From NCBI RefSeq assembly GCF_033807715.1, contig NC_084607.1, positions 12,418,441 through 12,482,440 of the forward strand: a stretch of 64,000 bases of DNA. The letters are read 5' to 3'. Positions within the stretch are counted from its first letter, which is position 1. Every line of letters begins with the position of its first letter. This DNA is from Cololabis saira. Its lineage: Eukaryota; Chordata; Actinopteri; Beloniformes; Belonidae. Shown here in pieces: positions 13,350 to 24,439 of this stretch. Made by a program: the position numbers and the translations under genes. A model generated the notes under the pieces. That model worked only from the letters and a program-made list of their open reading frames with translations, did no database searches and was not told the origin of the DNA.

Positions 13350-16300
13350 GACACTGATGAACTGAAAAAAGTTCAACTAGACTTTGAGCGACGTGATGAA
13401 AGCGCTGGCCTCCTCTGCCGACCTGAACTCCCTTTCTGCGCCGTTGTGGGTGATGCGGAGGCGGGCGGGGTACAGCAGACCGTATCGGATCCCCGGGATC
13501 TCGCGGAGCCGGCGGCGGACGTCATTAAAGGCGGCTCGGGCACGGGCCGTCTTCTGGGTGTGGTCGGGAAAGACAGAAAAAGTCAACTCTCCACACGTAA
13601 TCCGTTGCTGAGCCCTGGCTCGGCGCAATATATCCACACAGTCTGTATGATAGTGCAGACGGGCGATGATGGGACGAGGGCGCTCTCCGGGCTTCGGCTT
13701 CGGCTGGAGGGTGCGGTGCGCCCGGTCCAGGAGAGGCTCCTTCTCCAGGCTGAAAGCCTCCTTGAGCAGAGAGGGAATATCCGTAACAGCAGAAGAGGTG
13801 GAAAAATCTTCAGGAATTCCCACGATCCGTATGTTATTGCGCCGGGATCTCGCCTCCAGATCCTCGCATTTACCATCCAGCCTCATCAGTTCAGCTGACA
13901 GATGCTCCACTTTAGCCTGTAAGGTTGTGATGTCATCGGTGCAGGATGAAAGAGATGTTTCCATTTCAACCACGGTGTTCTTCAGAGCGCGCACATCAGA
14001 CTGGATGTTTGTAATGCTTTTTGATAATTCCGACTTCACCGCTTGCAGCTCAGTCTTGATGCTCGACAGGTTTTCATTTAAAGCAGTCTGAAGCTCCGAT
14101 TTAAAAACAGCCGCCATCTCAACGCGGAGTGATGCGAGCAGCTCGGCCTTAAAGTCGTGTGAAGGAGCGGCCCCGGCGGCCTCGGCCAGGCTGGACGGGG
14201 GGTCACCACGAGGCGGGGATGCTGCGTGCGGAGAGGGCCGCGGGGGTGGTGCGGATGGTTTGAGTTTTGGAGGCATTTTGGTCGGCAAAAATACGGGGCC
14301 AAAGTAGAATAATGAAGGTCGGGAAAAATAAACCGAAGGAAGATGAAAAAGCTGTACCAAAAATAGATATTTTTAAAGGTTGTTGCAGGAGCTCAAAAAA
14401 ACACGTCCTAGTCCATTAGTCGCTACACCGGAAGTCCCCAATTTCAATTTTTAACAGTTTCTTACTTTCTTTTCAGCTCTTTTCCACTCTTTTGTCACGG
14501 TCCTGTCGGCTAAACGCTGCGATCAAGGATATGAGTTTGTTGGTCGGAAATGCAAGGGTATGAAAAAATTGTACAATATATTGCCTCAATAAGACAGGGT
14601 AAAGCCAAAGTGTTGTAGCATGTCTTGATCTTTTTATTTAGTAAATCACAAATACTGTATGATAATGTGTTTAATTTGAAAAGACTAAATTGGTTTGACT
14701 TTTGTGTATAGGTCCATGACAAAGCATTAATTCATATGATATGTGTATACATTTTATTTTTGTTTCCTTAATCAAGATTTGGATGAATGTGAATATAACC
14801 CTCCATATGGCCCATGTGGAGATAATACTCGATGTTTGAACACAGACGGAAGCTTCTATTGCCTGTGTGTTGATGGTTATCAAACAAGGACACGGAGATC
14901 TAATTTTACACTAGGATCACATGAAAACTGTGAAGGTAAGTTGTCCAAAGTATGTGAAAGCAGAGAATTTTTTTTTTTTTTAATCGACTATCATTACTAA
15001 AATTTGAATTTTCTGTCCTTCTTTCTTTTGAGATATCAATGAATGTTTTTATAACGCACAAATCTGTGGAAGCAATGCCAAATGTAACAACACAGTTCCA
15101 CATTATGACTGCACTTGTGATCCTGGATTTGTCTCTCCTACAAAAGAAAAAATAATTCATCGGGGTGAAAATGTTTCATGCAGCGGTAACATGATTATTT
15201 TTTGTGCAACCGTTTATGTGTAAGAATTATCGCTTGGGTGTTAGGTTTCTTAATCAAGTTTCTCTTTTTTTGTCTCTTTTTTTGCCCCACATAATTTCTT
15301 CCTACATCTATAGATATTAATGAATGTCAAGAAAATGTTTGTGGCCTTAATGCAAAGTGTATCAACACAAAAGGCAGTTATTATTGCATCTGTGAAGCTG
15401 GTTTTGGATTGAAATCGAGAAAATCAAACTTCACTGGAAATCAGGAGCAATGCGAAGGTAGAAGCGTTGACTTCATGCTAGTAGTTGTGAAAAAATATAA
15501 TAATTTCCATAAGTTATTTGGTCTAAGAACAAATGAAATATTAAATTGTCCCTTTCTCAAATATACTTACATTTTAGACATATGTGGCCTTGATCAAACA
15601 ATGTGCAGAAATGGAACCTGCCACACTGAAGCAGGAAGGGGCCATTACTGCATATGCCATAGAGGGTTCAGTAACTATGGCAACATAAAGTCTCACTGCA
15701 CTGGTAAGAACACAACAGCCAACAGCCATTACAAACTTGGGTTTGCTTAATAATAAGCAGAGCATTTTAGAAAGTGATGGTCATCAGTACACATAACTAA
15801 CGATTCAAACTTTCTTTCCTTCAGAACTCAACTGTGATGTTTTCAGAGACGTGAACAGTTTCAGTCAGGTAATTTCACAACAAAAACTATTCCATCTCAC
15901 ATGGTGATCTTTTTAATCATCTGCTCTCTCATAAATTTGTTTTATTTCCCCCAAAAAAACTTTCAGAATTTTCACATTGTACAAGATCAAGTGATGGAGT
16001 TGAATAAAAGCTGTCTGGACCTCGCAAGTAGTAACAATTCAAAGAAGCTGAATGGAGAGGACTTACTAAAGGTACAAAATGAAAATAAGCAGTGTAGTCA
16101 TAGTAAGTAAGTAATTAAAATGTATTTATAAAGCACATTTAAACAGAGATATCACTGAACATAGTGTTATTAATAATGATGATAACAATAACATAAACAA
16201 CAACTATGATAAAAGTAATAAAACAACAACGGTAACAGGAAACTTCAAGCGATAAAGCTCTGTGAGGTGGTTTTCAGATGTCTTTGCAGCACAGCCTTGC

Positions 16301-19242
16301 AGAATGTTGACGTAGTTGTTTCCATCTCATATCTCTGATGTTTGTGCTTCTTGTTTTACCTGCCCACACTTATGATTTTCTTTTTACTTTCCTGTCCTCC
16401 CACCTTTAGGTTCTGTTGTATATGATTGATAAGCTCTTGTCTGGTGGATTCCTAAGTGACAACAGGAAAGTCTCCAGCTTTCTGGATTTGGTGGAATCCA
16501 TTTTGGCAATGATAGGACCTTTAATCAAAACCCCAGGCACTAAAACATCATCTTCCCACACAGGTTAAACAAAAATCTAATGTATTAGATCAGCTGATTT
16601 TTGGATTTTTGGATTTTTTTTTACATGTACATGGAAATCCACAGGGTTAGGTTTATTTAAACAGTCTGTATGCTCATATTCAAATATAACCTTTACTTGT
16701 TGCTGTAACTGGTAGAGTTATATTTTCTCAATCTATGAATTTTGTACTTATAACGCCAGTTCTTTAAATATTTAAATGTATGTCCGGTTGTAGAGCTGGA
16801 GCTTCTGACATTTGAAGGGTCAGTCCTACCCAGTGGAGGGAGGACACTTTCCTCTCAGCATGCTCAACTGGACATTGAGTTGGAGGTAGCTGCTGGAGAC
16901 GCCTCCAGTTACCCCGGTAATGTTCATGCCTCTGAATAGCACATTTACAGATACTTTGAATTTTGTAATTAATTCTGCATTATCCGGCTATCACTGCAAC
17001 AGGCTTTACAACAATGTCCTTGCTCAGCTATTCAAACCTGGACGAATACACAGATGGCTTCTTTAGTGGGATAAAACCACAAGAGAACCAGAGGTACACA
17101 ATCAACTCTAAAGTGGTGACTGTCATTGTCAGTAACAAGAACACAAGCCACCTCCAAGAACCAATCAGATTAACTTTGCATCACCTTCAGCAGGTAAAGA
17201 AGAAAACCTGTTCTGTGTTAAATATTACAAAAAAACACAAAATAAAATTCCAGTCATCCCTTTTTTTCTGGTGTATGTATGTGTGTTACAGTTAAATCAA
17301 ACCTCCCGTGACTGTGTGTTCTGGGATTCTTCAAATGGAGATGGGGCGTGGTCTACTCGTGGCTGCAGTGTGGTGGAGTCCACCCCGGACTACACTGTGT
17401 GCTCCTGTAACCACCTGAGCAGCTTTGCTGTGCTAATGGCCCTCTACGAAATCGAGGTTAAAGCCCTCTGTTTCAAAACATGTACAATGTTGACTTCTGT
17501 CCGTCTCTGTGAATGCCAACATAACTGTTTTGATTTTCCCCGGCAGGACAAGTTTGCGTTGCAGTTAATCACCTGGGTGGGTCTTTCCCTTTCACTCGTT
17601 TGCCTGCTCATCTGCATCCTGACATTCTCCACTATTCGTTCCATCCAAAGCCCAAGAACCACCATACATCTCCACCTCTGCATCAGCCTCTTCATTGCTA
17701 TTCTTATCTTTCTTGCAGGCATCTCTCAAACAGAGAACAAGGTACATACATTGAAAACTTTCTGTCCATATGAGTGCATTAAGTGTCTGTTTTTATACAG
17801 TTAGTCTTTTCAACACTTTTTCCCTTTTTCACTTCTGTCTTGCTGGACTTCATCTGTTTCCCCTCATTAGAAAGGGTGTGCGGTGGTGGCGGGGATGCTA
17901 CATTTCTTCTACCTTTCAGCATTTTGCTGGATGTGTCTGGAAGGCATACAGCTCTTCAGGATGGTGGTTCTTGTCTTTAACACCAACTTCAAAACCCTCT
18001 ACATGATGGCAGGTGGATATGGAGTCCCAGCTGTAATTGTTGCAATATCTGCAATAGTTAACAGTAAGGGATATGGCACTGAGAGATAGTAAGTTCCACA
18101 TATGGTCTCAATTAATATTCTCCCATACTGATTTTTTTTTTTTTTTTTTTTTTTGCACGTGTGTGTGTAATTTATACTCTTAATTTTCATTTCAGTTGCT
18201 GGTTAAAGCTGGACTTCATTTGGAGTTTCTTTGGCCCTGCCTGTGTCATCATCCTCGTAAGATTATAGGGCTATGCAATTATGCATTTAAATAATATCAT
18301 TAAAAAATGACTTCAGTTTAATTTAAGCCCTCTCTGCTATTGCCGTTCAGGTAAACATCTTCTTCTTTCTCATCACTGTGTGGAAGTTGGCACAGAAGTT
18401 TTCAAGTTTAAACCCAGACCTGGACAACTTGCAGAAAATAAGGTAAGCTACCACTGACTCAGTGCTGTTTGCAATAATCTGAAATATATTTTCCCATGTA
18501 TAAAAAATAATTTATTGTACTAGCTCAGTAACAAAGCAGAAAGGGGGTACCAACCTATGCTCTCAAAGATAAGTCAAGTAATGGAAAGTCAGAAATGACC
18601 TGCATGCGTCTTTGCTGCCTCCTGCAGGGCATTCATCATCACTGCAGTGGCTCAGCTATGTCTGCTTGGAACCATGTGGATCTTCGGGTGTTTCCAGTTT
18701 GAAAAGGGCACTATTGCCATGTCTTACCTCTTCACCATTTTTGGCAGTTTTCAAGGGGCTTTCTTATTTATTATGCACTGTCTCGTTTCCAAACAGGTTG
18801 GTGTCAAATGAAATGTATACCTAGATATAACAAATAACAAGATCTGTTGTGTGTCCATGTAACAAATTTCCGTTTGCATTCTGATTAAAGGTGAGGGAGG
18901 AGTATGGGAACATCTTGTCTCGACTGCTTGCACCTCGAAAGAAGAGATATTCAGAGTTCAATTCCTCTAATTCCAGTAAAGCACATGTAAGCAGTTATTT
19001 CAATTTCACCTCAGCAAATAAGGGGTGCTTTTGTTGCTTAATTGTGAAGCAGGAGTAGGATCAATTCAAAATTTACATTACATATATACAGTATAGCTTA
19101 CGATTTCACCTGCAATTGTACTTATGTTTGTCTTTACACTTTGAATGCAGTAAACTATTTTTCAATTCTGACCAATGTCTCTCCCCTTTGTCATCCTAAG
19201 GCATCAAAGAGTACCCAGGACACAGGAGAGTCGCACATCTGA
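7585..19242 (+). CDS. adgre5: Adhesion G protein-coupled receptor E5 (CD97)-like
   Basis: Nineteen coding exons: 7585-7615, 14477-14557, 14777-14935, 15033-15185, 15314-15457, 15578-15703, 15825-15868, 15967-16071, 16410-16563, 16794-16916, 17003-17193, 17292-17456, 17547-17741, 17871-18088, 18196-18256, 18351-18442, 18628-18796, 18891-18986, 19201-19242. They join in frame to 2349 nt (782 aa) with GT-AG introns. Seen in order: a signal peptide (about residues 1-22), four EGF-type modules (about 38-231; three start D(L/I)(D/N)EC, typical of calcium-binding EGF), a stalk/GAIN region, a GPS motif CSCNHLSSF with predicted autocleavage between L479 and S480, seven membrane helices from about residue 497 and a short tail ending ESHI. 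EGF exons have phase-1 borders. The family acts at the leukocyte surface in adhesion. Intron 1 carries an antisense L1. The choice of E5 over other E-group members rests on EGF layout and the ptger1 neighbour. Confidence 0.9.
7616..8657. other. Intron 1 of adgre5, 5' part
   Basis: The first intron of the adhesion GPCR gene before the L1 insertion. AT-rich; no exon or recognisable element seen. Confidence 0.5.
9024..12827 (-). CDS. L1-type ORF2: endonuclease and reverse transcriptase
   Basis: A single open frame of 1267 aa. N-terminal apurinic-type endonuclease: [10 protein letters not shown], a QETH glutamate motif, GGDMNC and the final SDHAPL. Reverse transcriptase: [18 protein letters not shown], a [11 protein letters not shown] block, [13 protein letters not shown] and the catalytic YADD at about residues 705-708 (10704-10715). 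Near the C-terminus lies a Cys-His cluster (CDKCHAS...THMFYSCPL) as in L1 ORF2. The protein nicks target DNA and primes reverse transcription from it. I see no stop or frameshift and all motifs expected for activity are present. Start chosen at the first ATG after the spacer. Confidence 0.93.
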   Translation of the reverse strand: MATNTGTSVRLLSWNIKGMGSPIKRSRIFAHLRRLKADLVFLQETHMRTKDQVRLKCPWVSEVFHSDFNSKARGVAILIGKSMQFSASKVISDKNGRYLIVAGTLFHIPILLVNIYAPNFDNPHFMNKLFECLPSLNDSLLIIGGDMNCVIDPKLDRSSPRNLTPSSMSRSLSDFVSKNGCTDPWRFYNPCTKKYSFFSQMHQSFSRIDYYFIDAKLIPKVLSVDYHPIVISDHAPLSLDIQFSSQPRYSTSWRFNTLLLSDDKFTNFITTKIDDYISINQNDMEPISSSLLWESLKAYLRGQIISFSAHLNKSRKAKLQELSIKITKLDQQLATCPSPSFLKQRVDLQTEFDLLTTNDAERLLLRSRSVYYEHGDKASRLMAHQLRRQAASRMILQIKDSSGSLHQDPTAINSVFHSFYSSLYTSESPSGSTELNSFLDSLNFPVIGSDAAKNLDSPLTVEEINLAVRSMQNNKAPGPDGFPVEFFKKFQDKLSPLLHAVYKESLEHGTLPPTLRQASISLLLKKDKDPTLCGSYRPLSLINVDAKILAKALAYRLENIVPTIVSNEQTGFVKGRQLFFNVRTLLNIIHSKTITTTPEVVISVDAEKAFDRIEWDYLFTVLKKFGLGNGFISLIRLLYTSPQASVSTNGIQSNFFTLARGTRQGCPLSPLLFALAIEPLSIFLRSSPTFTGISRLGTEYKLSLYADDLLLYVSDPVLSIPSILSAFQRFGSFSGYKVNVSKSECYPINDSATQLVQSDIPFKISPSGFRYLGINVTRTLSSLFSANLSPLMSTIKSDLHRWKSLPLSLIGRINAVKMNILPKFLFLFHCLPLFLPKHFFKIIDQTISDFLWCGKAPRIRKSTLQRCKFNGGLALPNFQLYYWAAHIQKISFWFKSVNMPWCKLEAQSCISSSLPALLTSSIPSNLSVFTNNQVVHSTLKIWYQFRKHFKFKSASTLAPLLNNHLFRPPLTDSTFLIWHNKGLKSFGDLYKDGIFRSFADLSGEFNLPPSHLFRYFQIRHCAKALFPVFPSSPPTLQWEVLLNHDPLQKSLISKVYDDLLSFDLSPVIKVRAAWEDELDLNLEDDWWDAALKKIYTSSSCARLTLIQFKVLFRVHFSKARLSQIYPSVTDECDKCHASSCNLTHMFYSCPLLSRFWSNYFDTMSKILSVNIKVSPHVAIFGLPEDHGRFTSNQKDILAFTSLLARRHLLLHWKSTKAPSSTQWLNDTMFFLKLEKIKYSLKGSCNKFYNKWLPFLTFFHSLQSLPPD
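13377..14276 (-). CDS. L1-type ORF1 RNA-binding protein
   Basis: Frame of 299 aa from the ATG at 14276 (MPPKLKPS); an upstream in-frame ATG at 14360 would add 28 hydrophobic residues and is less likely. A proline-rich start is followed by a heptad-rich coiled coil (about residues 50-140), then an RRM-like part with [12 protein letters not shown] and RAHRTL, and a C-terminal basic domain (about 220-299). This is the layout of L1 ORF1 proteins, which trimerise and coat the element RNA. Open throughout, consistent with a recent insertion. Confidence 0.85.
   Translation of the reverse strand: MPPKLKPSAPPPRPSPHAASPPRGDPPSSLAEAAGAAPSHDFKAELLASLRVEMAAVFKSELQTALNENLSSIKTELQAVKSELSKSITNIQSDVRALKNTVVEMETSLSSCTDDITTLQAKVEHLSAELMRLDGKCEDLEARSRRNNIRIVGIPEDFSTSSAVTDIPSLLKEAFSLEKEPLLDRAHRTLQPKPKPGERPRPIIARLHYHTDCVDILRRARAQQRITCGELTFSVFPDHTQKTARARAAFNDVRRRLREIPGIRYGLLYPARLRITHNGAEREFRSAEEASAFITSLKV
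16072..16409. repeat. Dispersed repeat in adgre5 intron 8
   Basis: The sequence near 16112-16155 (TGTATTTATAAAGCACATTT) resembles the head of a common fish interspersed repeat also seen at 30809. The rest of the intron is unremarkable. Confidence 0.35.
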
Positions 19243-20460
19243 AGTGGTCAACTGTATCATGGGACAAAAGTCTGACTGGTCAAAGATTTATACTTCAGAC
19301 ATGCTGTAAACATCTGACTCCTCATCTAATTATTGTGCCGCTTTGCTGTACAACAACATGTTGTTCATTTTTTCAATAGTGAGAGGGTCTGCATATATTA
19401 CAATGTTGGAATATCTACTAGATTAGATCATTTTGGAAAACGAGGAATTTTGTTCAAAGGAGATTTCACATTAATATATGTTTTGTGCTTAATTGTGTAC
19501 ATTTGTGTAGTCACAGTACACATGTTGATCTCATTAAAAACGGTCTATTTTTATATATATATGTAAAATTTATTCAGTGTGTGAAATAATGAATTATGCA
19601 AAGCATTCTGGAAAAATATCTATATAAAACAATGCAATATATATTTATAATGCAAGCACTTTCTTCTGTTAAGAGTTTTTAATTGTTGTTGTATCAAAAT
19701 GCCCCAAAGTATGATACAGATTTGTATTTTGAATGTATTTTTATTCTATTTATTGTATATGTTGCCTAGGATTTTAGCTGAGGTAGGTTTATGGAGAAAG
19801 GTAACAGAATTTGGAACGAGCTGAACTGTATTGTTGAAATGCCTTGAGATGACATTTGGCACTATAAACAAAGATTAATTAAAATTGAATAGATACATTT
19901 TTATGTCTAAACCTGCTACCGTATATGCTTTGTAACATGTTTTTTCATATATATATATATTGTTCATTTGACAAGTTTAAATATTGTTAAATACCATTAC
20001 AAAGCAGATATTTTGATAACTTTAGTACTGGATTATTACTAGTGTTGTAAAAACAATATATTTAGCACTTATTGGGACTGTGTAAGTGTTCTTACTTTTA
20101 TTTTATTCCTCTTTATTTTCTCATTTCAGGAGATGGTGTAAAAAAAAAAGGCTTTATTCCAATGTCATGGGCAACTGTATACATAGTGTTAACCTTTTTT
20201 TTGTTCGTTTTTTATTATTGATATTTTGCCGTGCACCTTATATTTGACATCCATGTGTAATGTTTCAGAGTGATTTTCTTACTGTGGTTTTCCTGCTTTG
20301 CTTGCTGGAAAAGAAGATGGCATTTAGACTTCCGAGGAAAGGGGGACTCTTTCATATTCCTTCCTGTTTATGTGAGATTAAAGACATAATGGATTCAGGA
20401 ACAGTTTGAAATCTCCAATGTGTTTCTTTCATTTTAAAGGCAAATAAACCTTCAAGAAGC
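19243..20460 (+). other. Presumed 3' UTR of adgre5
   Basis: AT-rich sequence after the stop codon. Candidate polyadenylation signals are ATTAAA near 19533 and AATAAA at 20443-20448. Around 19835-19890 it contains a LINE-tail-like segment (GCCTTGAGATGACATTTG, then an ATTAAAATTGAAT end) common in fish genomes. Confidence 0.4.
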
Positions 20461-22430
20461 CTTAGAGACATGTTTTACTTTTTTTAAAACTGTGTTAACA
20501 ATGACCACAGATTCCCCACATTTTCAAACTTTGTAGATTTAATCAATAATTACGTTTCTTTTGCACATGTAAACAGTCTGTTGCAGATATTTTAATCATA
20601 TATATTATCTGTGATATTAAAATATTTAAAAAAATGTCCATCAGAGTGATATATACTTTGTAAGCCTTAAGGCACTCATTTGTCAATTTACTCTTTAAAT
20701 TCCGCTAGTGTCTGTTGGCTTTGTTTTTGTAACATCAATTCTAATAGCCTCAGATGAATGATACAGAAATCTCTTTTTAATCTGAGTAAATGAAAACTGA
20801 AATTTGTGAAAAATGGTGTAGTAATATAAAATAATAACTGAGTCAGAAGTCTGAATATAACCGTTCAACCATTTAAGTGCCAGGGGATCGATACCATAAA
20901 GCTCAGAAGTGATGGCTAAGATCTCCTTAGCCCCGAAGGTTCATCAGAAGTGATCAATAGATGGAAGGAACACGTCCAGGAGAAAATGAGGGTGGAAAAT
21001 GTATGCCCATGGGTTAGAGATAGAGTAGCTATCTCCTGCATGAGCGAAGGAGAAAACGACTCCAGGAAGAGATAGAAACCATCGGAAGGGCAAGGGAAAA
21101 AAATTAGGGGGGGGAGCCAAGACCAAATGATTGTGGGCACCAGTGATAACTGAATTTGGTAAGCAGAGCAGCTTTGCTGATAAGACACACATTCTTCTTC
21201 ACTCATTTGTTCTAAACTGTTTATCTGCAGTTTACACCAAATCCACTGTTCATCGTGCGTCGTCTTAAGGTAAGTTTTATTCATAATTCATAACCTTTTT
21301 CCAGTGAATCACTTTACAAATATCCTATTTTTTATTCATTCTTCTCCAACAAGATAATAGTTTAGATAGAAGTGAAGCTGAAATGCAAGTAAAGAACAGG
21401 TATGTGCATGTCTTAAGAGGTGAAACTACAGGAACGGATTGTTGTATTCTCATTATAAATGTATAATGCAAGAGACTAAAGAAAGGGTCGGATTTTCTCT
21501 TGATTGATACATGTAAAACAATATTAGCAGGGTGACCAAACCCATTGCATAACAAAGTATTTATTTTATTGTTTAAGTTGTTCTGGAAAACATTATTTAT
21601 ACCAAAGATATAAAGCCTTGACATTTGAAATATGAAAACCAATGTTTGTATAAATTCCAGTCTTGAATATAAGCTCCAGAATGTCTTTAAATCCTGAATC
21701 TTCTCTATAATTTTCATCTCTACATAGGTAGTGGAGAGGGAAAAAATGTCAACGTTTCAAAAGTGAGATGACACTTAAGAGGCCTTTTTTTTCCCCCTTA
21801 AGCCTAATTTTATCAAGATGAGGCTGAGTAGGACCCATATGCAGGAGAGACAAGGAGGCAGAAGTTCCAAAAATCATGATGCATTTTAACTTAAAAAAAA
21901 AAACAAAAAAAACTCTCCTGAGCAGGAATTACAAAAAACACAAGAGCTCAACCTGGCCAAAATCCAAAACATGACATGACACATGGAGGAGGGAAAAAGT
22001 ACAGACCAGCCAGGAGCGAGGGAAAGACAAGACAAGATATACACAGAGAGCTTGACGAGACACAGGTGCAAACGATCAGGGCAGATGGGAACAAGGAAAG
22101 TCAAGACACAACTTAAACACAAGGACATGGGGTTTCAAAATAAAACAGGAACCTAAATACCAAAACTGTGGAAAAAAAACAAACTGTGACAAACTCAAAA
22201 CCTTAACACATTTTTCTTTTTCTTTTTTTTAAGCAATAGATCAAATAAAAGTCAAAAATTAAACTCACCCTAGAATGGGAATTAATTAACATGTAGCGAA
22301 TGTTAAGTCCAACGTTTGATGCACTCTGGATAACAAATAGAGACAACAAGAAACATCTGGGCAGGAAAAAAAATAAGAAAATAAATGACTAAAGGGAATA
22401 TGGCAAGTTAAAGAGCTTAAATACGGAAAC
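20461..22430. other. Intergenic, adgre5 to ptger1
   Basis: No gene seen. At about 21885-22200 there is sequence rich in GACA/CACAGG words that looks like a decayed dispersed repeat, but I could not define its ends. Confidence 0.4.
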
Positions 22431-22640
22431 GAATAATGCGAAAAATCCTACCTGTTTTTTTTCTTCTCGTACTGCACTACTTTTATTTGTATTCCACTGT
22501 ATTTACTGTTTATATTTGTTATTATATATTTCTTACTTTTTTATCCTTCTTTCGCTGCATGTGTGTGTCGTGTGTACTACTGCTGCACAAAGTGAATTTT
22601 CCCACAGAGGGATGCATAAAGGACTATCTAATCTAATCTA
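22431..22640 (+). mobile_element. LINE 3' end (L2/Rex-type tail)
   Basis: The stretch with CTGCACAAAGTGAATTTTCC followed by a short (TCTAA)-type tandem tail at 22625-22640 matches the usual 3' terminus of fish L2/Rex-like LINEs. Only the 3' untranslated end is present. Confidence 0.5.
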
Positions 22641-22855
22641 AAAGGCAGGTATTTTGCCAAACTGATATAATCTGTCTCTGGGAGGAAACACTGATATGCA
22701 AACTTGCAAAAAAACAAAAACAAGAAAAATCTGAAATGATGTCCTTTTAGAGAACACAATAAGTTATCATAAAAACAATATAGAAATGTGTGTCTTAATG
22801 GATATGAACTAATGTCTATATTCAAACTTGTAATTCTCCTTAGATTACACTGAAG

Positions 22856-24054
22856 ATGAAGACGACTTCTCTACCTATGACATTCACCTTCCTTGATCAA
22901 AACCTGAAGATCAACTCCACTTTGGAGATCATGTCCAATAAAAACGACTCATATCTCAGAGCAATTCCAGTTGGACATGTTGGTATGTCTTGCTTCACTA
23001 TGATATTTGGCACCATCTCCAACCTCACTGCTCTGGGGATCCTGGCAAAGTCCCGAGTCAGATTCCGCCGCCAATCCAAAGCACCATTTCTGTTTCTAAC
23101 AGTGGCTTTGCTTTTGGCTGACCTGGGAGGTCATGTGATCCTGGGAGCCTTTGTATTGTACCTGTACACAATTGGCACTGAGCCCACCCCAAATTTCTGT
23201 AAAATCTTTGGGACAAGTATGGTGTTTTTTGGCTTGTGCCCCTTGCTGTTGGGTTGCGCCATGGCAGTAGAGCGCTATATAGCAATCACCAAACCCTTTT
23301 TCCACATGTCCATGATTACAGTAGCCCATGTGAAGATGGCTTTATTATTTTTGTCCTCGGTTGCGCTTGTGCTGGCAGTATTACCGTTATTTTCCGTGGG
23401 GACTTACACAACCCAAATTCCAAAGACATGGTGTTTTTTGAATCTTCAGGGTGAAGGTTCTGCAGACAGAATCTTAGCTCTGACTTTCTCTGGTCTGGGC
23501 CTCACTGCTCTCACTCTCTCTCTGTTCTGCAACATCCTGAGTGGTTTGGCATTGCTTCATGCCAGAACGAAGTACAACGACAGTACTAAAAATCCTACAA
23601 CTCGCTGCGGCCGCCGTGCATCATCTGCATCATCTTCCTCCATGAACTGTTCACTGGATGTGGAAATGATGGCTCAACTTGCAGCCATCACTGTGGTTTC
23701 CTGTGTCTGCTGGGGCCCCTTTCTTGTGTGTACTACTCTTTTGTCTTTCTGACAGTGTTTACATTATCATTTAAATGAGATTACCTTATGCGTGATTATT
23801 ATGTATCTCTTTTATTATAGATCCACATTCCCATGGTGCAGCTTCATGGTGCTTCTGGAAATTTGAAACCTGGGTTAATTCTTCTTTTCTTACGCATGGC
23901 CTCGTGGAATCAGATCTTGGATCCTTGGGTTTACATCCTTCTACGAAGAGCAGTGCTTTTAAGTGTCTGCTGTCGTGGCCAGACTCCAGCATCCACAGTG
24001 TCAGAATGCAGCTCCTACAGAGATTATCGCAGAAGAGACTCCAATCTTCAATAA
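22856..24054 (+). CDS. ptger1: Prostaglandin E2 receptor EP1-like
   Basis: Two coding exons, 22856-23725 and 23821-24054 (phase-0 intron, donor GTGTGT), give 367 aa. Upstream, an acceptor at 22842-22843 suggests a 5' UTR intron. It is a rhodopsin-class seven-helix receptor: glycosylation sites in the N-terminus, the ERY version of the DRY motif at residues 139-141, the prostanoid-receptor motif with TWCF in extracellular loop 2, and SWNQILDPWVYILLRR in helix 7, whose arginine region binds the prostanoid carboxylate. The intron falls in helix 6, as in mammalian prostanoid receptors. The third loop (Ser-rich, then DVEMM before helix 6) resembles EP1 rather than EP3 or FP. EP1 couples to Gq/calcium. 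Which teleost ptger1 paralogue this is cannot be told here. Confidence 0.88.
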
Positions 24055-24386
24055 TCTTTTGTTTTCTTTTTTTTTTTTTTTTTTTTGTATTTTACTTTTT
24101 TGTTGTTGTTTGACCTTTTTATAACCTGTGTACTGAAACTGTAAGATGTAAATGTTATTTTCACTTTAAATTGGAGAAATACAACTGAGTCATTTGAATT
24201 TAAGCTTAATTTCACAGATTTTAGTTAGTAGTCTGTACCGGTGTCCGGATGATTTGTCCTACATTCAGCAGATGCCAATGTGATTCGAGTGGTTGAGTAA
24301 TTGAGGCGGCCTGACTTTTGTCCAATCAAAATCAAGAACAGCTTGACGAGCAGTTGGTTCAACGAATAGCAGACCTGGTAGAGAAG
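24055..24386. other. ptger1 3' UTR and intergenic
   Basis: A T-rich tract at 24066-24105 and AT-rich sequence; nothing else recognised before the GC-box palindrome. Confidence 0.35.
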
Positions 24387-24409
24387 GCCCCGCCCACCGT
24401 GGGCGGGGC
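24387..24409. promoter_or_regulatory. GC-box palindrome, candidate slc27a1 promoter element
   Basis: A perfect 11-bp inverted repeat around one base (GCCCCGCCCAC-C-GTGGGCGGGGC) gives two face-to-face GC boxes of the Sp/KLF type. It lies about 390 bp upstream of a likely 5' UTR splice donor for slc27a1. Function is inferred from position and motif only. Confidence 0.45.
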
Positions 24410-24439
24410 TTCGACAGCAGTCCCCCTCGTCAATATGGA

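Larger units (their letters stand above)
8658..14452 (-). mobile_element. Full-length L1-type LINE with target-site duplication
   Basis: The element body is 8674-14436, bounded by a 16-bp direct repeat (CCCAATTTCAATTTTT at 8658-8673 and 14437-14452) that I read as the target-site duplication. It is oriented leftwards, with its 5' UTR at the right (14277-14436), ORF1, a 549-bp inter-ORF spacer with long A/T homopolymers (12936-12996 and near 13319-13347), ORF2 and a 3' UTR ending in an AATAAA-like, A-rich tail at 8674-8705. Both ORFs are open and the duplication is exact, so the insertion should be young. It lies in adgre5 intron 1, antisense to the gene. Confidence 0.92.

Noticed and set aside
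13446..14091. Plus-strand frames of 141-150 codons
   Set aside because: Antisense to L1 ORF1; GC-rich shadow frames.
20916..21717. Minus-strand frames of 80-130 codons between adgre5 and ptger1
   Set aside because: No domain, no splice context and composition typical of chance frames in AT-rich DNA.
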